Source of the DNA: Mycobacterium sp. 141
GTDB taxonomy: Bacteria > Actinomycetota > Actinomycetes > Mycobacteriales > Mycobacteriaceae
Assembly (NCBI RefSeq): GCF_000382405.1
Contig: NZ_KB908275.1
Coordinates: 1 to 64,000 of the forward strand
Length of the DNA stretch: 64,000 bases
Direction: 5' to 3'
The notes beneath the pieces were generated by a model. That model worked only from the letters and a program-made list of their open reading frames with translations, was not told the DNA's origin and did not search any database. Shown piece after piece: positions 31,275 through 39,762 of the stretch (the stretch's first letter is position 1; every line of letters starts with the position of its first letter). The position numbers were made by a program, and so were the translations under genes.

Positions 31275-32042
31275 TCAGTCCTCGACGGTGACGTTGTCGC
31301 GGGAGTGCCGACGCAGACGCGAGAACCCGCCCTTGTTCGCCGGCCGCCGGTTGCGCAGTTTGCCCTTCTGACGTGCGTCGTCATCCTCCGGGGAGTCCTC
31401 TTGTGAGACCGCGACCGGTTCCGGCGCCGAAGCGCCGTTCGGCTCCGCCTCGACGACCGAAACTTCGGGCTCCTCCGCTGCGGATTCCGTGACCTCGGAG
31501 TCTTCGGATTCGTCGACCTCGGCAGGTGCTTCCGTTTCCGCAGAGTCCTCGGCCTCATCGGCCTCGGTCTTGTGGCGGCCCCGCTTCTGCTCGGTCTTGA
31601 GCGGTTTGGGCGGCGGCGGTGGCAATTCGGCGAGAAACGCCAGATAGAAGCCGAGGATGCCGAGCAGTGCGATCGACGCGGACGCGCCATAGATACCGAA
31701 CAACCACTGGCCGGCGGTGTCCAGGGAGAACCAGATCTCGGAGACCGCGCCGCCGACGATGAGCAGCCCGGCCAGCACGTGGAACGCGACGGCCGAGGTC
31801 CGCAGCCGCAACGCCAGCTGCGGGGTGCCGTACTCGGGGCGTCGCGTGCGCTGCAGCGTGAAGAACACCGGTAGCGCGGCCAGTGCGATCAGCACCCCGG
31901 TGACGATCCGGAGCACCAGGCCGAGCGTGGGCGAGGTCTCACCCATGAGTTCGGGCCAGCGCGGAAGGACGAAGAAGAAGTAAAGGCCGGCAGCGATGAG
32001 CGAGAACGACGCATGCCAGATCACCGCGACGGTGCGGCCCAT
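31275..32042 (-). CDS. lucA: LucA-like membrane protein (lipid uptake coordinator)
   Basis: This 255-residue protein has four predicted transmembrane helices in the first about 150 residues, then a long charged cytoplasmic tail rich in Glu, Asp and Ala, ending in a basic segment (KGKLRNRRPANKGGFSRLRRHSRDN). It occupies the position of Rv3723 beside aspC and dnaX; that protein (LucA) is known to stabilise Mce fatty-acid and cholesterol importers. I chose ATG 32042 (MGRTVAVIWHASF), with GAGGGG just upstream; extension to 32090 is unlikely. The assignment rests on synteny and topology. Confidence 0.75.
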   Translation of the reverse strand: MGRTVAVIWHASFSLIAAGLYFFFVLPRWPELMGETSPTLGLVLRIVTGVLIALAALPVFFTLQRTRRPEYGTPQLALRLRTSAVAFHVLAGLLIVGGAVSEIWFSLDTAGQWLFGIYGASASIALLGILGFYLAFLAELPPPPPKPLKTEQKRGRHKTEADEAEDSAETEAPAEVDESEDSEVTESAAEEPEVSVVEAEPNGASAPEPVAVSQEDSPEDDDARQKGKLRNRRPANKGGFSRLRRHSRDNVTVED

Positions 32043-32118
32043 ACCCCTCCTCGGCGGTGGTGGGCCGGGGTGCGACCAGACAAACTGCATATGAGCAGGT
32101 CACACCCCGGACCGAGCG

Positions 32119-32204
32119 CGGAGGATAGGGGATTTGAACCCCTGAGGGCTGTTAACCCAACCCGCGTTCCAGGCGAGCGCCATAGGCCACTAGGCGAATC
32201 CTCC
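32119..32204 (-). tRNA. tRNA-Ser (GGA)
   Basis: On the minus strand the acceptor arms are GGAGGAT and ATCCTCC with discriminator G. The anticodon stem-loop is CTCGC-CTGGAAC-GCGGG, giving anticodon GGA (reads UCC/UCU). The long variable arm TTGGGTTAACAGCCC and the T-loop GGTTCAAATCC confirm a serine tRNA. CCA is not encoded. Confidence 0.95.
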
Positions 32205-32311
32205 GTCGGCAATCCTAACCGAAGGCGCAACCGGCTTTGTCCGGTGCGGCGGTGGACCGGCTGCACGCCTGGGGTCGCAGAGGCATCGGGCGCGGGGTAC
32301 TACACTCGCCC

Positions 32312-32402
32312 GTGGACCCCGCGCGGCGTCCATCCTGTGAACTCCCCCAGGGCCGGAAGGCAGCAAGGGTCAATGGGCTCTGGCGGGTGCGCGGGGTCCC
32401 CT
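32312..32402 (+). ncRNA. ffs: 4.5S RNA of the signal recognition particle (small bacterial SRP RNA)
   Basis: The terminal stem is GGACCCCGCGC (32314-32324) with GCGCGGGGTCC (32389-32399). The conserved Ffh-binding loop region CAGGGCCGGAAGGCAGCAAGG is present near 32348-32368. The RNA is about 90 nt. It lies between tRNA-Ser(GGA) and aspC, as I recall for M. tuberculosis. Ends are set from the stem and may be off by a few bases. GTACTACACT at 32297-32306 may contain its promoter -10. Confidence 0.9.
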
Positions 32403-32453
32403 TCATCGATCATCCCCGGTGGCATCCGGGTCCACGCTTGTGAAAGGCGCGCG

Positions 32454-33740
32454 GTGTCGTTCCATTCCCTCGGCCGCGACGATCTGCTCGCGCAGCACGA
32501 ACTCCAGCAGCGCAACTACGCTGAGCTGGAGGCCAAACAGCTCAAATTGGACCTGACCCGCGGCAAACCGTCGCCGGCCCAGCTGGATCTCGCGAACACA
32601 CTGCTGAGCCTGCCCGGCAGCGACGACTACCGCGACCGTGACGGGACCGATACCCGCAACTACGGCGGCCTGAATGGGCTGCCCGAACTGCGGGAGATCT
32701 TCGGGGAGCTGCTCGGTATCTCGGAGCAGAACCTGATCGCGGGCGACAACTCGAGCCTGGCCATGATGCACGACTGCGTCGTGTTCTCGCTGCTGCACGG
32801 GGGCGTGGACTCGGAGCGGCCCTGGCTGGCGGAAGCCGCTGGATCCGGAATCAAATTCCTGTGCCCGTCACCGGGCTACGACCGACACTTTGCGATCACC
32901 GAATCGTTCGGTATCGAGATGATCCCGGTGCCGATGCGCGACGACGGCCCCGACGTCGACCTCGTCGAGGAACTGGCCGCCGCCGACCCGGCCATCAAAG
33001 GCATGTGGTGCGTGCCCGTGTACTCCAACCCGACCGGTGCCACCTACTCCTTGGAGACCGTCCGCCGACTCGTCCAAATGCGCACGGCCGCACCGGATTT
33101 CCGGCTGATGTGGGACAACGCCTACGCCGTCCACACGCTCACGCCCGATTTCGTCCGGCAGGTCGACGTGCTGGGCCTGGCCGAGGCCGCGGGCAACCCG
33201 AACCGCCCGCTGGTATTCGCCTCGACCTCCAAGATCACCTTCGCCGGGGCCGGCGTGAGTTTCCTCGGCGGATCCACCCGCAACATCGCCTGGTACACGC
33301 TGCACGCGGGGAAGAAGTCGATCGGCCCCGACAAGGTCAACCAGTTGCGGCACCTGCGGTTCTTCGGTGATGCCGAGGGAGTGCGGCAGCAGATGCAGCG
33401 ACACCGTGAACTGATCGCGCCGAAATTCGCGCTCGTGGCCGAGGTCCTCGAAGACCGGTTGGCCGAGTCGAAGATCGCGTCGTGGACCGATCCCAAGGGC
33501 GGCTACTTCGTCAGCCTCGACGTGTTGCCCGGCACCGCCAAGCGCACCATCGCCCTGGCCAAGCACGCCGGTATCGCGCTGACCGAAGCGGGTTCGGCGT
33601 TCCCGTACCGGAATGACCCGGAAGACAAGAACATTCGCATCGCCCCGACCTTCCCCTCGCTGCCCGAAGTGCGCGAGGCGATCGACGGCGTGGCTACGTG
33701 TGCGTTGCTGGCGGCGACCGAGTCGCTGCTCGGATCCTGA
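32454..33740 (+). CDS. aspC: Aspartate aminotransferase-type PLP enzyme (Rv3722c-like)
   Basis: This is a PLP-dependent aminotransferase of 428 residues, fold type I. Visible motifs are CVPVYSNPTGATYS (about residues 183-196), LMWDNAYAVH with the PLP-binding Asp/Tyr (about 219-228), and the Schiff-base lysine region VFASTSKITFAGAG with Lys near 261. It corresponds to Rv3722c, reported as the main aspartate aminotransferase of M. tuberculosis. The start is GTG 32454 with AAAGG upstream; the open frame back to 32013 covers the 4.5S RNA and a tRNA and is rejected. It lies 29 bp before dnaX. Confidence 0.87.
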   Translation: MSFHSLGRDDLLAQHELQQRNYAELEAKQLKLDLTRGKPSPAQLDLANTLLSLPGSDDYRDRDGTDTRNYGGLNGLPELREIFGELLGISEQNLIAGDNSSLAMMHDCVVFSLLHGGVDSERPWLAEAAGSGIKFLCPSPGYDRHFAITESFGIEMIPVPMRDDGPDVDLVEELAAADPAIKGMWCVPVYSNPTGATYSLETVRRLVQMRTAAPDFRLMWDNAYAVHTLTPDFVRQVDVLGLAEAAGNPNRPLVFASTSKITFAGAGVSFLGGSTRNIAWYTLHAGKKSIGPDKVNQLRHLRFFGDAEGVRQQMQRHRELIAPKFALVAEVLEDRLAESKIASWTDPKGGYFVSLDVLPGTAKRTIALAKHAGIALTEAGSAFPYRNDPEDKNIRIAPTFPSLPEVREAIDGVATCALLAATESLLGS

Positions 33741-33769
33741 TAGTCCGACCCGATAGGTAGCCTGCACCC

Positions 33770-35656
33770 GTGGCTCTCTACCGCAAGTACCGCCCGGCAA
33801 CCTTCGCCGAAGTCGTCGGGCAGGAGCATGTCACCGAGCCGCTCTCGACGGCGCTCACCGCGGGCCGGATCAACCACGCCTATCTGTTCTCCGGGCCGCG
33901 CGGCTGCGGTAAGACCTCATCAGCGCGGATCCTGGCCCGCTCGCTGAACTGCGAGCAGGGCCCCACGCCGACGCCGTGCGGGGTGTGCGACTCATGCGTG
34001 GCGCTGGCCCCCAACGGGCCTGGCAATGTCGACGTCGTCGAACTCGATGCGGCCAGCCACGGCGGTGTCGACGACACCCGCGAACTTCGGGACCGGGCGT
34101 TCTATGCGCCTGCGCAGTCGCGCTACCGCATCTTCATCGTCGACGAAGCGCACATGGTCACCACAGCCGGGTTCAATGCGCTGCTCAAGATCGTCGAGGA
34201 GCCACCGGACCACCTGATCTTCGTGTTCGCCACCACCGAACCGGAGAAGGTGCTGCCGACCATCCGGTCGCGTACCCACCACTATCCGTTCCGCCTGCTG
34301 GCCCCGCGCACCATGCGCCCGCTGCTCGAGCGCGTGTGTGGTGACGAAGGCGTGACCGTGGATGACGCCGTCTACCCGCTGGTCATTCGCGCGGGCGGCG
34401 GCTCGCCCCGCGACACCCTGTCGGTGCTCGACCAACTGCTTGCCGGGGCCGAGGGCAACCGGATCACCTACCAGCGGGCGTTGGCGCTGCTCGGCGCCAC
34501 CGACATGGCGCTGATCGACGACGCCGTCGAGGCGCTGGCCGCCGGTGACGCCGCGGCCCTGTTCGGGGCCGTTGAGGCGGTGATCGATGCCGGTCACGAC
34601 CCCCGCCGGTTCGCCACCGACCTGCTGGAACGCTTCCGCGACCTGATCGTGCTGCAAGCCGTGCCCGACGCCCCGGCCCGCGGCGTCGTCGACGCGCCCG
34701 ACGACGTGCTGGACCGCATGCGCGAGCAGGCGGCCCAGGTCGGATCGGCGACGTTGACCCGCTACGCCGAGGTGGTCCATGCCGGGCTGGGGGAGATGCG
34801 CGGTGCCACCGCACCCCGGCTGCTGCTCGAAGTGGTGTGTGCGCGGCTGCTGCTACCGTCGGCACACGACACCGAATCGGCATTGCTGCAGCGCATCGAA
34901 CGCATCGAAAACCGGTTGGACATGTCGATCCCGGCCGGTGAGGCCCAGGTATCGGCGGGCGAGCCGGCCAAGACCTACACCCGGCGCAGCCAGGCGGCGG
35001 CCGCACCGCCGCCGGCGCCCGAGCCGGTCCCTGACCCGACGCGTGCCGCTGCGGCACAGGCACCCGAGCCCGAACCTGAACCGGTCCCTGAGCCGGTGCC
35101 GGTCGAGGTGGTGCACGCGCCAGAGCCGGAGGTGCCCGCGACGTCGATCGTGCCGGGCGTATTGGACACCACGGCCGTGCGCAACGCGTGGGTGGAGATC
35201 CGGGCCAAGGTGCGCGCGCGCAGCAAGACTCTCGACGCGATGATCAACGACATGACAGTCCTCGCGCTGGATGGCAATACGCTTGTGCTCTCGCATGTTT
35301 CGCCTCAGCTGGCGAAGCGGGTCACCGAGCCGCACAATGCCGAGGTCATCCGGGAAGCGCTCAAGGATGCGTTGGGTGTCGACTGGCAGATCCGCTGTGA
35401 AGCGGGTAACCGCGAAGCACCCGCTCGAGTTGCGCCACGTGCCACCAAGGCGCCACCGAAGGTTCCGGCCCGGGTGGCTCGTTCCATTCCCGAAGCCGAC
35501 CTGGCGCCCCCTCCGGAACCGCCGTCCCCGGAGGACGAGGAAGAAGAGCTGCTCGCCGAGGCGGGGCAGAGCGAGGTCGGGCCTCGCCGCGACCCCGAGG
35601 AAGTCGCGCTGGAACTCCTGCAGAACGAACTGGGTGCGCGCAAGATCGAGGGCTAG
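33770..35656 (+). CDS. dnaX: DNA polymerase III subunits gamma/tau
   Basis: This is the clamp-loader ATPase of the replisome, 628 residues. The Walker A motif is GPRGCGKTS (about residues 43-51), the zinc module includes CGVCDSC (about 67-73), Walker B is IVDEAHM and the SRC-like motif is RSRTHHY. The AAA+ core spans about 1-360; beyond it is a linker rich in Pro, Glu and Ala (about 405-470) and a C-terminal tau-like domain. I saw no convincing slippery site for a gamma short form. Start GTG 33770, 29 bp after aspC. Confidence 0.92.
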   Translation: MALYRKYRPATFAEVVGQEHVTEPLSTALTAGRINHAYLFSGPRGCGKTSSARILARSLNCEQGPTPTPCGVCDSCVALAPNGPGNVDVVELDAASHGGVDDTRELRDRAFYAPAQSRYRIFIVDEAHMVTTAGFNALLKIVEEPPDHLIFVFATTEPEKVLPTIRSRTHHYPFRLLAPRTMRPLLERVCGDEGVTVDDAVYPLVIRAGGGSPRDTLSVLDQLLAGAEGNRITYQRALALLGATDMALIDDAVEALAAGDAAALFGAVEAVIDAGHDPRRFATDLLERFRDLIVLQAVPDAPARGVVDAPDDVLDRMREQAAQVGSATLTRYAEVVHAGLGEMRGATAPRLLLEVVCARLLLPSAHDTESALLQRIERIENRLDMSIPAGEAQVSAGEPAKTYTRRSQAAAAPPPAPEPVPDPTRAAAAQAPEPEPEPVPEPVPVEVVHAPEPEVPATSIVPGVLDTTAVRNAWVEIRAKVRARSKTLDAMINDMTVLALDGNTLVLSHVSPQLAKRVTEPHNAEVIREALKDALGVDWQIRCEAGNREAPARVAPRATKAPPKVPARVARSIPEADLAPPPEPPSPEDEEEELLAEAGQSEVGPRRDPEEVALELLQNELGARKIEG

Positions 35657-35662
35657 GGTCCG

Positions 35663-36436
35663 TCAGCGCACCAGCAGCGTATCCACCAGCACGTACACCG
35701 CCACGGCGAACACCAGATAAGCAAACCAGCGTTGCAGACGCCGGGTGTCGACCCTGGTACCGAGATGCCCGGCGATCAACGATCCGACGATCGCGGTTCC
35801 TACGAACGCTGCGGTGATCGCCCAGTCGATGCTGGCGTCGCTCATATGGGAGATGACACCTGCCGCCGAATTCGCGACGATGATGAGCAGCGACGTGCCG
35901 ATAGCGATGGGTATCTCGACACCGAGCATCAACACCAGGGCCGGGATGATCAGGAAACCGCCGCCGACGCCGAAGAGGCCGGTGAGCAGACCGACGAGCA
36001 TCCCCGCCGGGATGGATCTCGGGGCGCAACGACGCCAGTTGATTCCCGAATCACCGACCTCGCACGCGGTGCCGGTTCCGCCGCTGCTGCGCAGCATTCG
36101 GAATCCGGCCAGCAACATGACGATGGCGAAGCCGATCATGAGCGTCGACTGCGGCAGGTGCCGACCGATGGCGCTGCCGAGGAAGGTGGTCGGAATACCC
36201 ACCGCCGCAAAGATGGTGGCCAATCGCCACTGGACTTGGCCGGCAAGGATTTTCGGCAACACACCTACCGCCGCGGCGATGCCCACTACCAGCAGGGACA
36301 TCGGAATCGCCTGCTCGACACCGAGTCCCAGCACATAGACCAGGGCCGGCACCGCCAGGATAGATCCGCCACCCCCGAGCAGGCCCAGCAGTACACCGAG
36401 CACTGCTCCGAGCAAGAGGGCCACCAGGATGCTCAT
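35663..36436 (-). CDS. TauE/SafE-family membrane exporter
   Basis: This is an integral-membrane protein of 257 residues with about eight hydrophobic helices in two similar halves. Each half has the family glycine-rich motif: GVLLGLLGGGGSILAVPALVY (residues about 13-33) and GLLTGLFGVGGGFLIIPALV (about 155-174). Family members export sulfite, sulfoacetate or other sulfur anions. It is the last gene of the minus-strand sulfide operon, and its ATG overlaps the stop of a 28-codon Cys-rich ORF. A role in removing sulfite or thiosulfate formed by the dioxygenase-rhodanese fits. It is convergent with dnaX, 6 bp away. Confidence 0.85.
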   Translation of the reverse strand: MSILVALLLGAVLGVLLGLLGGGGSILAVPALVYVLGLGVEQAIPMSLLVVGIAAAVGVLPKILAGQVQWRLATIFAAVGIPTTFLGSAIGRHLPQSTLMIGFAIVMLLAGFRMLRSSGGTGTACEVGDSGINWRRCAPRSIPAGMLVGLLTGLFGVGGGFLIIPALVLMLGVEIPIAIGTSLLIIVANSAAGVISHMSDASIDWAITAAFVGTAIVGSLIAGHLGTRVDTRRLQRWFAYLVFAVAVYVLVDTLLVR

Positions 36437-36519
36437 GCGAGCACGCTCACCGCCGCATCATGCGGTGATAGGACGGACGACTCGTGCCCGCAGCTGGGGC
36501 ACATCGCTGGACAACACAT
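36433..36519 (-). CDS. 28-residue Cys-rich small protein in the sulfide operon
   Basis: This small ORF lies between thioredoxin and TauE. ATG 36519 is preceded at 6 bp by AGGAGA, and the TGA overlaps the TauE ATG (ATGA), as in a translationally coupled gene. The peptide begins MCCPAMCPSCGHE, with four cysteines in 10 residues and a following His; the rest is short and hydrophobic (DAAVSVLA at the end). The CCxxxCPxCGH pattern suggests metal or persulfide chemistry. Against it is the small size and the lack of any comparison. I know of no described family. Confidence 0.55.
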   Translation of the reverse strand: MCCPAMCPSCGHESSVLSPHDAAVSVLA

Positions 36520-36547
36520 GGATTCTCCTGGGCTGCTCGTGAATAGA

Positions 36548-36907
36548 TCAGGAAGTCGGGACGATCTTGGCGCGAACTTCGGCGATGTCGAGCGTCTTGA
36601 CTCTGGTGATGAGGTCCTCCAAGGCCGCCGCCGGCATCGCACCGGGCCGGCGGTGGACGAGGATGCCGTCGCGAAAGGCCATGATCGTCGGGATCGCCTG
36701 AATGTCCAGGGCTGCGGCGAGTTGCGACTGCGCTTCGGTGTCGACCTTGGCATGCACTACGTCGGGGTGCGCCTGTGACGAGCGTTCGAAGATCGGGGCG
36801 AACGCGCGGCATGGGCCGCACCATGACGCCCAGAAGTCGACGAGCACGACGGGATTGTTGGTGATTGTCGCCTCGAAATCGGCGGCAGTCAGATTGATGG
36901 TTGACAT
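36548..36907 (-). CDS. Thioredoxin
   Basis: This is a cytosolic thioredoxin of 119 residues with the classic active site WCGPC (Cys30, Cys33), the cis-proline region AIPTIMAF and the VDFWASW strand. It lies 49 bp downstream of the SQR gene and 28 bp upstream of the small Cys-rich ORF in the sulfide operon. It is likely to reduce persulfides or the disulfides formed by sulfide oxidation, rather than being the general housekeeping thioredoxin. Start ATG. Confidence 0.85.
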   Translation of the reverse strand: MSTINLTAADFEATITNNPVVLVDFWASWCGPCRAFAPIFERSSQAHPDVVHAKVDTEAQSQLAAALDIQAIPTIMAFRDGILVHRRPGAMPAAALEDLITRVKTLDIAEVRAKIVPTS

Positions 36908-36956
36908 GACGAAGTCCTTTCCTTGTGGCGCAAGTCCTTGTGGTGCACGCAGATTG

Positions 36957-38159
36957 CTAGGCCAGGCCCTTGAGCATGAGATTCCAGTACATGAACGGAA
37001 GTCCGTACTTCTTCAGGTACCAGTACGCCCGGTGCGGTGTCGTCGGATTGAGCAGCGGGAACGAGGGCGCCAACTGCAGGTCGTAGTCGAATTCGGCGAG
37101 CAGCATCGCGTGCGACGAGGTGACGATCGGGCAGGACGAATATCCGTTGTACGACGCAAGCAGCGGTTTGCCTGTAAGGAAGGAGTCGATGTTGTCGACC
37201 ACGACCGGGGCCTGCTTGCGGATCGCGGCGCCGGTCTTCGAGTTCGGCGATGAACCGGCGTCACCGAGGCTGAACACATTCGGGTAACGCACGTGCTGCA
37301 TGGTGTGCTTGTCGATGGCGACGTAACCCGTGGCGTCGCCGGTCGACAGCGGACTGGATTTGATCCAGTCCGGCGCAGACTGCTGCGGTACGGCGTGCAC
37401 CATGTCGTAGGGCAACATGGCGTCGGTCCCACCGGCAGCGACGCTGGAGACCTCGACCTTCCGCGAGGCCGCGTCGATGGACGTCACCTCGGAGTTGCTG
37501 TGCAAGGTGATCCCGTAATCGGCGATCACCTTGTCGAGGCTGTCTGCGATCGCCGGAATCCCGAACGGGCGTGGTCCGGGCATCACCAGATGGACGTCGA
37601 TGTTCTTGAGAACCCCCTGCGAACGCCAGTAATCACTGGCCAGGTAGGCGATCTTCTGTGGTGCGCCAGCACATTTGATGGCGCCTGAAGGAACGGTGAA
37701 CACTGCGGTGCCCGAACGGAGGTTCCGGATGAACTCCCACGTCCTCGGTGCCAGGTCGAACCGGTAGTTCGACGAGACCCCGTTGCGGCCCAGGGTGTCC
37801 TCGAGCCCTTGCGTTCGGTTCCAATCCAGTTGGATGCCTGGACAAACCACCAGCGCATCGTATTCGTACGTCGTGCCGTCGGCGCACGTCACCGTGTTGC
37901 TGTCAGGGTCGATGGCGCTGGCGAAGTTGCGGATCCAGGTGGCCCCCTTGGGCATCACCGACGATTCGGGCCGTGCGGTCGTCGTGGCCTTCGCTTGCCC
38001 GCCACCGACGAGTGTCCACAACGGCTGGTAGTAGTGCGTGCCGGACGGCTCGATGACTGCGACATCGGAATAGCCTTTGCGAAGCATCCGCGCTGCGACG
38101 GTGATCCCCGCGGTTCCACCGCCGACGATCAAGATCTGATGTTTGGCTTTGATGGTCAT
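36957..38159 (-). CDS. sqr: Sulfide:quinone oxidoreductase
   Basis: This is an FAD-dependent membrane-associated enzyme oxidising sulfide to persulfide/polysulfide and passing electrons to menaquinone. It has 400 residues. The FAD motif is ILIVGGGTAGITVAARM (about residues 9-25), the second nucleotide-binding segment precedes VFSLGDAGSSPNSKT, and the C-terminus ends with an amphipathic KKYGLPFMYWNLMLKGLA. Redox cysteines are in VVCPG, IKCAGAP and SSCPIV. The eukaryote-like (type II) character is suggested by overall length and pattern. It lies 23 bp after the dioxygenase gene and 49 bp before thioredoxin. Confidence 0.85.
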   Translation of the reverse strand: MTIKAKHQILIVGGGTAGITVAARMLRKGYSDVAVIEPSGTHYYQPLWTLVGGGQAKATTTARPESSVMPKGATWIRNFASAIDPDSNTVTCADGTTYEYDALVVCPGIQLDWNRTQGLEDTLGRNGVSSNYRFDLAPRTWEFIRNLRSGTAVFTVPSGAIKCAGAPQKIAYLASDYWRSQGVLKNIDVHLVMPGPRPFGIPAIADSLDKVIADYGITLHSNSEVTSIDAASRKVEVSSVAAGGTDAMLPYDMVHAVPQQSAPDWIKSSPLSTGDATGYVAIDKHTMQHVRYPNVFSLGDAGSSPNSKTGAAIRKQAPVVVDNIDSFLTGKPLLASYNGYSSCPIVTSSHAMLLAEFDYDLQLAPSFPLLNPTTPHRAYWYLKKYGLPFMYWNLMLKGLA

Positions 38160-38182
38160 GGTGATTCCTCTGCTATTCGTGC

Positions 38183-39562
38183 TCAGGCGTTCTGGTGCGC
38201 TTCGTCCCAGGCGCCGAAACCACCCAGGATGTCACTGACATCGGTGAAGCCGTTGTGCCGCAGCAGGCTCGCTGCGACCGACGACCGATAGCCGCCCGCA
38301 CAGAACACCACGGTCGGTTTGGTGGGGTCGAGCTCACCGAGCCGAGAAGGCAGCTGCCCCACCGGGATCGGGGTTGCACCCGGGATGGAGCCGGCCTCGA
38401 CTTCGCCCGGGTTCCGGACGTCGACGACCTGCAGGTCCTTGACCTGGGCGACTCGTTGGTCGAATATCTTGGCGGTCAACCGAGATGCCACCGAGACGTC
38501 ATCCTGGTGAGTGAACATCGTCTGATATGGGTTGGCGACATAGCCGATCACGCGGTCGAAGCCGATTCTGCCGAGCCGGTTCTTGGCCTCCAATTCCTGA
38601 CCGGGCTCGGTGAACAGGACGATGTCGACATCCGATCTGAGCACTGATCCGGCGAATTCGGCGTAACGGCCCGCGAGTCCGATGTTGATCGACTGTCGCA
38701 GGTGGCCCAGGGCGAACTCCTCCGGGGTCCTTCCGTCCACCAGGATGGCACCAGACTCGATCGCCGCACGGACCTCCTCGTAGGTCATCGCGACCGGAGC
38801 TTTGGTCTCGTCCAGCAGTTCTCGATCCTTGCGGTTGAGGATCGCGTCGTAGACGAAGTAACCGGGCGCCGGGGGCTGCCCCTCGGTGACGAGCTTCATG
38901 AAGGTCGCCTTGTCGGGTGCCCGCAGCGCGTAGTTCGTTGCTTTTTGTTCCCCGATGGTCGACCACAGATCTGTCGACAGGTTCTTGCCGCACGCCGAAC
39001 CCGCGCCGTGCGCGGGATACACGCGGGTGGAGTCGGGCAGCGTCATCAGCTTGTCGTGTAGTGAGTCATAGAGCTTGTCCGCCAGTTCATCCCGAGTGAA
39101 GCCGATCGAGGCCAGCAGGTCGGGACGGCCCACATCGCCGATGAACAGCGCGTCGCCGGTCATCACCCCATAGGGCACCTCGTCGTCGGCGTGCTCGTAG
39201 ACCACCACGCTCAGAGATTCCGGGGTGTGTCCGGGCGTGTGCCGGAACTCCAGGGTCAGGTCGCCCAACGAGTACCGCTCGCCGTCTGCGACGCCGACCG
39301 ACTCGAACTCGGTCTCCGCGACAGAGGAATAGACGATCTTGGCACCGGTGGCCTTAGCCAACTCCAGGTGGCCGGACAGGAAATCCGCGTGGAAATGCGT
39401 CTCGATGACCAGTTCGATGGTCAGGCCGTGGTCCCTGGCGTCGTCCACGTACTCTGACACATCCCGCTGTGGATCGATAACCACTGCGCGGCCGGTGTTT
39501 TCGTCACCAATCAGGTATGACGCGTGCGACAGGCACTCCAGATAATACTGCTGAAAAAACAT
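38183..39562 (-). CDS. Persulfide dioxygenase-rhodanese fusion (MBL plus two rhodanese domains)
   Basis: This 459-residue fusion has an N-terminal metallo-beta-lactamase domain (about residues 1-235) with iron ligands in THFHADFLSGH, HTPGHTPES and VYPAHGAGSACGK, as in ETHE1-type dioxygenases. The first rhodanese domain (about 265-355) lacks the active-site cysteine (IVLFTEPGQE) and is probably structural; the second (about 370-459) has an active loop VVFCAGGYRSS. The enzyme would oxidise glutathione/mycothiol-type persulfide to sulfite and transfer sulfane sulfur to form thiosulfate. The start is ATG 39562 with GGAGGAG upstream. It is first in the sulfide operon. Confidence 0.87.
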   Translation of the reverse strand: MFFQQYYLECLSHASYLIGDENTGRAVVIDPQRDVSEYVDDARDHGLTIELVIETHFHADFLSGHLELAKATGAKIVYSSVAETEFESVGVADGERYSLGDLTLEFRHTPGHTPESLSVVVYEHADDEVPYGVMTGDALFIGDVGRPDLLASIGFTRDELADKLYDSLHDKLMTLPDSTRVYPAHGAGSACGKNLSTDLWSTIGEQKATNYALRAPDKATFMKLVTEGQPPAPGYFVYDAILNRKDRELLDETKAPVAMTYEEVRAAIESGAILVDGRTPEEFALGHLRQSINIGLAGRYAEFAGSVLRSDVDIVLFTEPGQELEAKNRLGRIGFDRVIGYVANPYQTMFTHQDDVSVASRLTAKIFDQRVAQVKDLQVVDVRNPGEVEAGSIPGATPIPVGQLPSRLGELDPTKPTVVFCAGGYRSSVAASLLRHNGFTDVSDILGGFGAWDEAHQNA

Positions 39563-39596
39563 CCTGCTCCTCCTCGTGGCGGCTGGGGTTCTGCCC

Positions 39597-39625
39597 ATTC
39601 TTAGATACCCCTATAGGTATGTCAA
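39597..39625 (-). promoter_or_regulatory. Promoter of the dioxygenase-SQR operon with CstR-type operator in the spacer
   Basis: On the minus strand TTGACA (39620-39625) and AAGAAT (39597-39602) are separated by exactly 17 bp. The spacer contains ATACC-TATA-GGGGTAT (39605-39620), a near-palindrome of the AT-flanked C/G-run type bound by CsoR/CstR repressors. A repressor bound here would block RNA polymerase directly. Confidence 0.65.
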
Positions 39626-39640
39626 CCCACCCTGGGGGGT
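39625..39640. promoter_or_regulatory. Second CsoR/CstR-type operator in the divergent region
   Basis: ACCCACCC-TGGGGGGT is an imperfect palindrome of the C-run/G-run type, next to the -35 of the minus-strand promoter. It lies between the two divergent promoters and could bind repressor for both. Confidence 0.45.
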
Positions 39641-39654
39641 ATTCTATTTCACAA

Positions 39655-39702
39655 TTGACAATACGGATGGGGGTATATATATCATCGTGAGGAACATACC
39701 CC
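39655..39702 (+). promoter_or_regulatory. Promoter of the rhodanese gene with CstR-type half-sites
   Basis: TTGACA (39655-39660) and TATATC (39678-39683) are separated by 17 bp. The spacer holds GGGGTAT (39670-39676), and the inverted copy ATACCCC is at 39696-39702, in the early transcribed region. The layout mirrors the minus-strand promoter and suggests joint repression. Confidence 0.6.
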
Positions 39703-39762
39703 AGGCTGTATCTCAGGTTAAGGGTCTTTTGTCACCGCGTCCCTGCGAAAGGAATCACCAGC

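Noticed and set aside
32013..32453. Long N-terminal extension of the aspC frame
   Set aside because: It runs through tRNA-Ser(GGA) and the 4.5S RNA. GTG 32454 gives the expected protein length and N-terminus.
33770..35656. Programmed frameshift producing gamma from dnaX
   Set aside because: I found no A/T-rich slippery heptamer followed by a hairpin in the expected part; the gene seems to give one full-length product.
38183..39562. Glyoxalase II
   Set aside because: The MBL domain is fused to two rhodanese domains and has the ETHE1-like ligand spacing; the neighbours are sulfide genes.
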